64,000 nucleotides of DNA from Cupriavidus sp. WGlv3 (GTDB lineage Bacteria > Pseudomonadota > Gammaproteobacteria > Burkholderiales > Burkholderiaceae), in contig NZ_JALHRX010000006.1 in NCBI RefSeq assembly GCF_023952475.1, forward strand, positions 223,278-287,277, read 5' to 3'. Positions 61,093 to 64,000 of the stretch are shown here, piece by piece. Numbering within the stretch: the first letter of the stretch is position 1; each line of letters opens with the position of its first letter. The position numbers were made by a program, and so were the translations under genes. Under the pieces are notes generated by a model that was given only the letters and a program-made list of their open reading frames with translations, was not told the origin of the DNA and did no database searches.

Positions 61093-62085
61093 ATGAACCG
61101 CCGAAACTGGCTTGCCACCGCCGGCGCCGCCGCGCTGGGCAGCCTGCTGCTGCCGGCCCGCGCCGCCAGCGTCGCATCCCCCTATCCCAGCCGCCCGATC
61201 CGGCTGATCGTGCCGTTTGTCGCCGGCAGCACGCCGGACAACACCGCGCGCACGCTGTCGGCGGAGCTGGGCAAGAAGCTCGGCCAGCCGCTGGTGGTCG
61301 AGAACATGCCCGGCGCCGGCGGCATCATCGGCGCCAGCGCGCTGCGCCGCGCCGCGCCCGATGGCTACACGCTGGGCATCCTGGCCAACACGCACGTCAT
61401 CAACGTGCACATGTACCGCAAGATGCCGTACGACCCGACCCACGACTTCACGCCGATCACGGCGTTGTCGGGCGGGCCGTCGGCGCTGGTGGTGCCGGTG
61501 TCCTCGCCCTACAAGAGCGCGGCCGAGCTGGTCGCGGCGATGAAGAAGGAGCCGGGCAAGTTCAACTACGGCTCCGGCGGCAAGGGCAGCATCGCCCATC
61601 TGGCGGTGGAGACCATGCTGCACCAGACCGGCTGCGATGCGGTGCATATTCCCTACAAGGGCGCGCCGGAGATCCTCACCTCGATGGTGACGGGGCAGAC
61701 CCAGTTCGGCATGCCGGTGCTGGGCACGGCCACGCAGTATGTGCGCAACAACCAGGTCAGGGTGCTGGCCGTCACCGCTGCCGCCCGCTCCCCGTACTTC
61801 CCCGACGTGCCGACCATGGCCGAAGCGCTGCCGCCGGGCTTTGTCATCGACAACTGGAGCGGCCTGTTCGCGCCGGCCAACTTCCCGGCCGAGCTGGCGC
61901 AGAAGCTGCACGCCGCGGTGCGCGCACTGCAGACCGCCGGCGTGTTCGACGCACAGCTCAAGGCCAATGCCGGCGAGCTGCGCCGCAGCGCGTCGCCGGC
62001 GCAGTTCGGCACCATGGTGGCCAGCGACAACGCGCGCTATGGCGACCTGATGAAGTCGATCGGCATGACCGGCGACCTGGGCTGA
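61093..62085 (+). CDS. Bug/TctC-type periplasmic substrate-binding protein
   Basis: A 330-residue Bug protein. It begins MNRRNWLATAGAAALGSLLLPARAA, an Arg-Arg pair in a short signal that might be recognised by Tat but lacks the full consensus. The body has YPSRPIRLIVPFVAGSTPDNTARTLSAEL, LGQPLVVENMPGAGGIIGASALRRAAPDGYTLGIL and HIPYKGAPEILTSMVTGQTQF. It is the third gene of the ligase cluster and has no TctAB partner near it. Confidence 0.9.
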   Translation: MNRRNWLATAGAAALGSLLLPARAASVASPYPSRPIRLIVPFVAGSTPDNTARTLSAELGKKLGQPLVVENMPGAGGIIGASALRRAAPDGYTLGILANTHVINVHMYRKMPYDPTHDFTPITALSGGPSALVVPVSSPYKSAAELVAAMKKEPGKFNYGSGGKGSIAHLAVETMLHQTGCDAVHIPYKGAPEILTSMVTGQTQFGMPVLGTATQYVRNNQVRVLAVTAAARSPYFPDVPTMAEALPPGFVIDNWSGLFAPANFPAELAQKLHAAVRALQTAGVFDAQLKANAGELRRSASPAQFGTMVASDNARYGDLMKSIGMTGDLG

Positions 62086-62165
62086 TACCGCTGGCCTGCT
62101 CCCTGCGCCGCACGCCACTCCGCGCGTGCGGCGCTTGTGTTTTCTCTTTCCCCCGGAGGCTCCGC

Positions 62166-63260
62166 ATGAAGCCAGCATGGTCTTGCCTGAAGGACGTCAC
62201 CATCCTCGACGTCAGCCAGTTGCTGCCCGGCCCGCACGCCTGCAGCCTGCTGCGCCAGCTTGGCGCGGAGGTGATCAAGGTCGAGCAGCCCGGCAGCGGC
62301 GACACCGCGCGCCAACTGGGCGCGCATGTGTATGCGCAGTTCAATCGCGGCAAGCGCTCGGTGGCGCTGGACCTGAAATCGGACACCGGCCGTGCGGCGT
62401 TCCTGGACCTGGTGCGCGATGCCGACGCCGTGGTCGAAGGCTTCCGCCCCGGCGTGATGGCGCGCCTGGGCCTGGGCTATGACGCGCTGGCGGCGGTCAA
62501 TCCGGCCATCGTGCTGTGTTCGGTCTCCGGCTTCGGCCAGACCGGGCCGTACGCCAGCCACGCGGGGCATGACCTGAACTATCTGGCGCTGGCGGGATAC
62601 TGGGCCACGCCGGTGCAGGTGCACGATGCGGTCGCGCGCCCGCGCGTGCGGGTGTCGGACTACGCAGCGTCCGGCTACGCCGCGTTGTCGCTGGCCGTGG
62701 CGATCATGAGCGCGCGGCAGCACGGACAGGGACAGCATCTCGATGTGTCGATCCACGATGCCGTGCTGTCGTGGACCGCCCATGGCGCCTGGACAGCGCG
62801 CGCGCACGAGGGCTCCCCCCATGCATCATCCACCGTGATGCCGGAAAACGACCTGTTCGAAACCCGCGACGGGCGACACCTGGCGATGGGTATCCTGGAG
62901 AACAAGTTCTGGGACAACCTGTGCGCGGCGCTGGGCGACGCGTTCCCGGCCCTGCGCGACCCGCGTTTTGCCACGCGCGCCGGGCGCAGCGGGCACAAGG
63001 TGGAGGTCAATGACCTGATGGCCGCGGTGTTTCACACGCGGGATCTGGCGGAATGGGAGGACTTCTTCGCGCCGCTGGATATTCCGTTCTCGCCGGTGCT
63101 GGGGGCTGGCGAGTTGTTCGAGGATGCGCATGTGCGGGCGCGCGAAGTGGTGCGGCGGGTTGAGGGCGGGATTGCGGTGAATTTTCCGGTGAAGTTTTCG
63201 TTGGGGTTGCCGCAGGGCGAGGATTTTGTGGCGGAGCTTGGAGAACACAATCGGCAATAG
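62166..63260 (+). CDS. CaiB-family protein, alpha-methylacyl-CoA racemase-like
   Basis: A 364-residue class III CoA-transferase superfamily member with the racemase pattern: ILDVSQLLPGPHACSLLRQLGAEVIKVEQPG and GHDLNYLALAG, where His135 in AGHD and Asp165 in VSDYAASG match the His/Asp pair known in alpha-methylacyl-CoA racemase. Such enzymes invert the 2-methyl centre of branched acyl-CoAs. It closes the ligase/dehydrogenase/Bug cluster, which would then act on a branched acid, but the CoA-transferase role cannot be excluded. Confidence 0.85.
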   Translation: MKPAWSCLKDVTILDVSQLLPGPHACSLLRQLGAEVIKVEQPGSGDTARQLGAHVYAQFNRGKRSVALDLKSDTGRAAFLDLVRDADAVVEGFRPGVMARLGLGYDALAAVNPAIVLCSVSGFGQTGPYASHAGHDLNYLALAGYWATPVQVHDAVARPRVRVSDYAASGYAALSLAVAIMSARQHGQGQHLDVSIHDAVLSWTAHGAWTARAHEGSPHASSTVMPENDLFETRDGRHLAMGILENKFWDNLCAALGDAFPALRDPRFATRAGRSGHKVEVNDLMAAVFHTRDLAEWEDFFAPLDIPFSPVLGAGELFEDAHVRAREVVRRVEGGIAVNFPVKFSLGLPQGEDFVAELGEHNRQ

Positions 63261-63404
63261 CGGCAGCCTTTCAGGACACGGCGATTTCCCACTCACTAGC
63301 GTTTGCGGCAAGCTTCGCCCGCCTGTTCAGAATGCGACAACTCTTATCGCCTGCCTGACTCCGGAAGGGAATACTGGGTACGTCATCGGGTTGCCGGTGA
63401 CCGG

Positions 63405-63542
63405 GCGTGGAAACCCGATTGTTCTCCGGGCAGGTGTGCCGCAACGGCACACCTGCGTGCTCGCACGAACGCATCGTTCCAAGGCGGGCCAGGTGAGGCG
63501 GCCGTAAGGCCGGCCGGTTCCCCCGGAGACTGGTTTCCACCC
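63405..63542 (+). ncRNA. Candidate structured RNA upstream of a small gene
   Basis: GTGGAAACC (63407-63415) pairs exactly with GGTTTCCAC (63532-63540), closing a domain of about 130 nt. Inside are three hairpins: CAGGTGTGCCG/CGGCACACCTG (63431-63441/63445-63455, loop CAA), GAACG/CGTTC (63467-63471/63475-63479), and CGGCC/GGCCG with a GTAA tetraloop (63499-63512), followed by a GGTTCC tract. It has the form of a folded leader or small RNA, and it ends 69 bp before the start of the 61-residue protein. No Rfam class is assigned; a phage-type antisense RNA or cis-regulatory leader is possible. Strand is inferred from the downstream gene. Confidence 0.5.
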
Positions 63543-63609
63543 TCGCTGTATGGCCCGCCACCCTCACTTTCAGTTGAGTGAGCGTGGCTCAACGTGGAAG
63601 GAGTCAATC

Positions 63610-63795
63610 ATGACGGTCGATGCAAAAGAAGCCAATGCGTGTCTCAATGAAGTGCGTGCCGGGATAGAAGGCGTGCTGGTACTGCTGGAGCAGCAGAGTG
63701 TGCGGTCGGAAGCCTGCTTTAGCGCCCTTTGTCTGCTGGAACTGGTGAAGGCCAAGTTGGATGCGTTGATGGAAGAAGGTCCGGTGGCAGTGTAG
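63610..63795 (+). CDS. Small protein, DUF1484-like
   Basis: A 61-residue mostly helical protein (MTVDAKEANACLNEVRAGIEGVLVLLEQQSVRSEACFSALCLLELVKAKLDALMEEG). The pattern of two helices with a central CF..LCLLEL stretch is like small DUF1484-type proteins of Ralstonia and Cupriavidus; the assignment is tentative. AAGGAG sits before the ATG. Upstream is the candidate structured RNA at 63405-63542, which may control it. Confidence 0.6.
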   Translation: MTVDAKEANACLNEVRAGIEGVLVLLEQQSVRSEACFSALCLLELVKAKLDALMEEGPVAV

Positions 63796-63904
63796 ATGGC
63801 GGATCCGGCTTGGGCGGCAAAGCCACCGGGCTTGGTGTTCCACCCTCGGCGCGCCAGGCGGATTTCAGCGCATGGCTTCGTGGATACGCCGGCCCTCTCC
63901 CCCG

Positions 63905-63930
63905 CCCCTCTCCCGCAAGCGGGAGAGGGG
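63905..63930. repeat. Repeat-type hairpin at window end
   Basis: CCCCTCTCCCGC (63905-63916) pairs perfectly with GCGGGAGAGGGG (63919-63930) around AA. The CCTCTCCCGC-AA-GCGGGAGAGG unit is a common dispersed intergenic element of Burkholderiaceae and other proteobacteria, often acting as a terminator. It follows the small gene ending at 63795 and is followed by GAAAAC. No gene is seen from 63796 to the window end. Confidence 0.6.
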
Positions 63931-64000
63931 AGAAAACAAGCGTGAAGAAAAATTTCACGCGCGCGCACCGAAATCGCCGAGCAAGCGCAGCGACGCGTAC

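Noticed and set aside
58235..61177. 980-codon open frame on the minus strand
   Set aside because: It is opposite the AMP ligase and acyl-CoA dehydrogenase genes, which have clear family motifs. Long antisense frames are expected in DNA this GC-rich, and the sequence is Arg/Gly/His-rich without motifs.
1..64000. tRNA, rRNA, CRISPR array or insertion sequence
   Set aside because: No cloverleaf with CCA end, no regularly spaced repeats and no transposase-like reading frame were seen by reading both strands.

Overview
The window is very GC-rich (roughly two thirds G+C), densely coded DNA with short intergenic gaps, and looks like a beta-proteobacterial chromosome or chromid of the Burkholderiaceae, most likely Cupriavidus or Ralstonia. 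This is an inference from gene families: five Bug/TctC-type substrate-binding proteins, many CoA-transferase and acyl-CoA dehydrogenase catabolic clusters, an FlhC paralogue, a ProQ/FinO protein and Burkholderiaceae-type small proteins. I saw no rRNA, tRNA, CRISPR array, insertion sequence or prophage module.

Layout. 1-3.1 kb: two tandem transthyretin-like proteins (the second a good 5-hydroxyisourate hydrolase), then a divergent HxlR regulator and MFS exporter sharing a long inverted repeat, and a secreted protein. 3.4-10.2 kb: an unrecognised zinc-ribbon-like protein, a taurine/sulfonate-type ABC transporter (two binding proteins, ATPase, permease), a small secreted protein and a ProQ/FinO protein. 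10.2-17.5 kb: CoA-transferase and acyl-CoA dehydrogenase pair with a divergent LysR, a galactarate dehydratase-like enzyme divergent from a cyclase-family hydrolase across two palindromic operators, and an EF-hand protein. 17.7-27.3 kb: a six-gene minus-strand operon (aminotransferase, FAD/Fe-S dehydrogenase, 3-hydroxyaspartate aldolase-like enzyme, complete TctCBA transporter) divergent from a GntR/FCD regulator. 27.4 kb: a small gene behind a near-consensus LexA box. 27.9-33.7 kb: Ldh-type and tartronate-semialdehyde-type dehydrogenases, an EamA exporter, and a two-component flavin monooxygenase pair divergent from an AraC regulator.

33.8-39.7 kb holds small envelope/stress proteins and a phospholipase D-VTT fusion. 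39.0-46.8 kb is a GntR/UTRA-controlled operon coding for an ADP-forming acyl-CoA synthetase, two DUF1254/DUF1214 proteins and two Bug binding proteins. 46.8-52.0 kb is mixed: flavodoxin-like protein, truncated SDR remnant, BON protein, FlhC-like protein, LpxL-like acyltransferase. 52.0-63.3 kb holds two parallel acyl-CoA catabolic clusters, each with a divergent regulator (IclR, LysR), acyl-CoA enzymes, a CoA-transferase or racemase and an orphan Bug protein. The window ends with a predicted structured leader RNA before a 61-codon gene.

The main theme is modular catabolism of small carboxylic acids: each module couples a periplasmic binding protein to CoA activation or aldol cleavage enzymes and carries its own local regulator with a recognisable palindromic operator. 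Points most worth a second look are the LexA-box gene, the hydroxyaspartate-like operon with its own transporter, the DUF1254 acyl-CoA ligase operon, the structured RNA near the right end, and several enzymes missing canonical catalytic residues.
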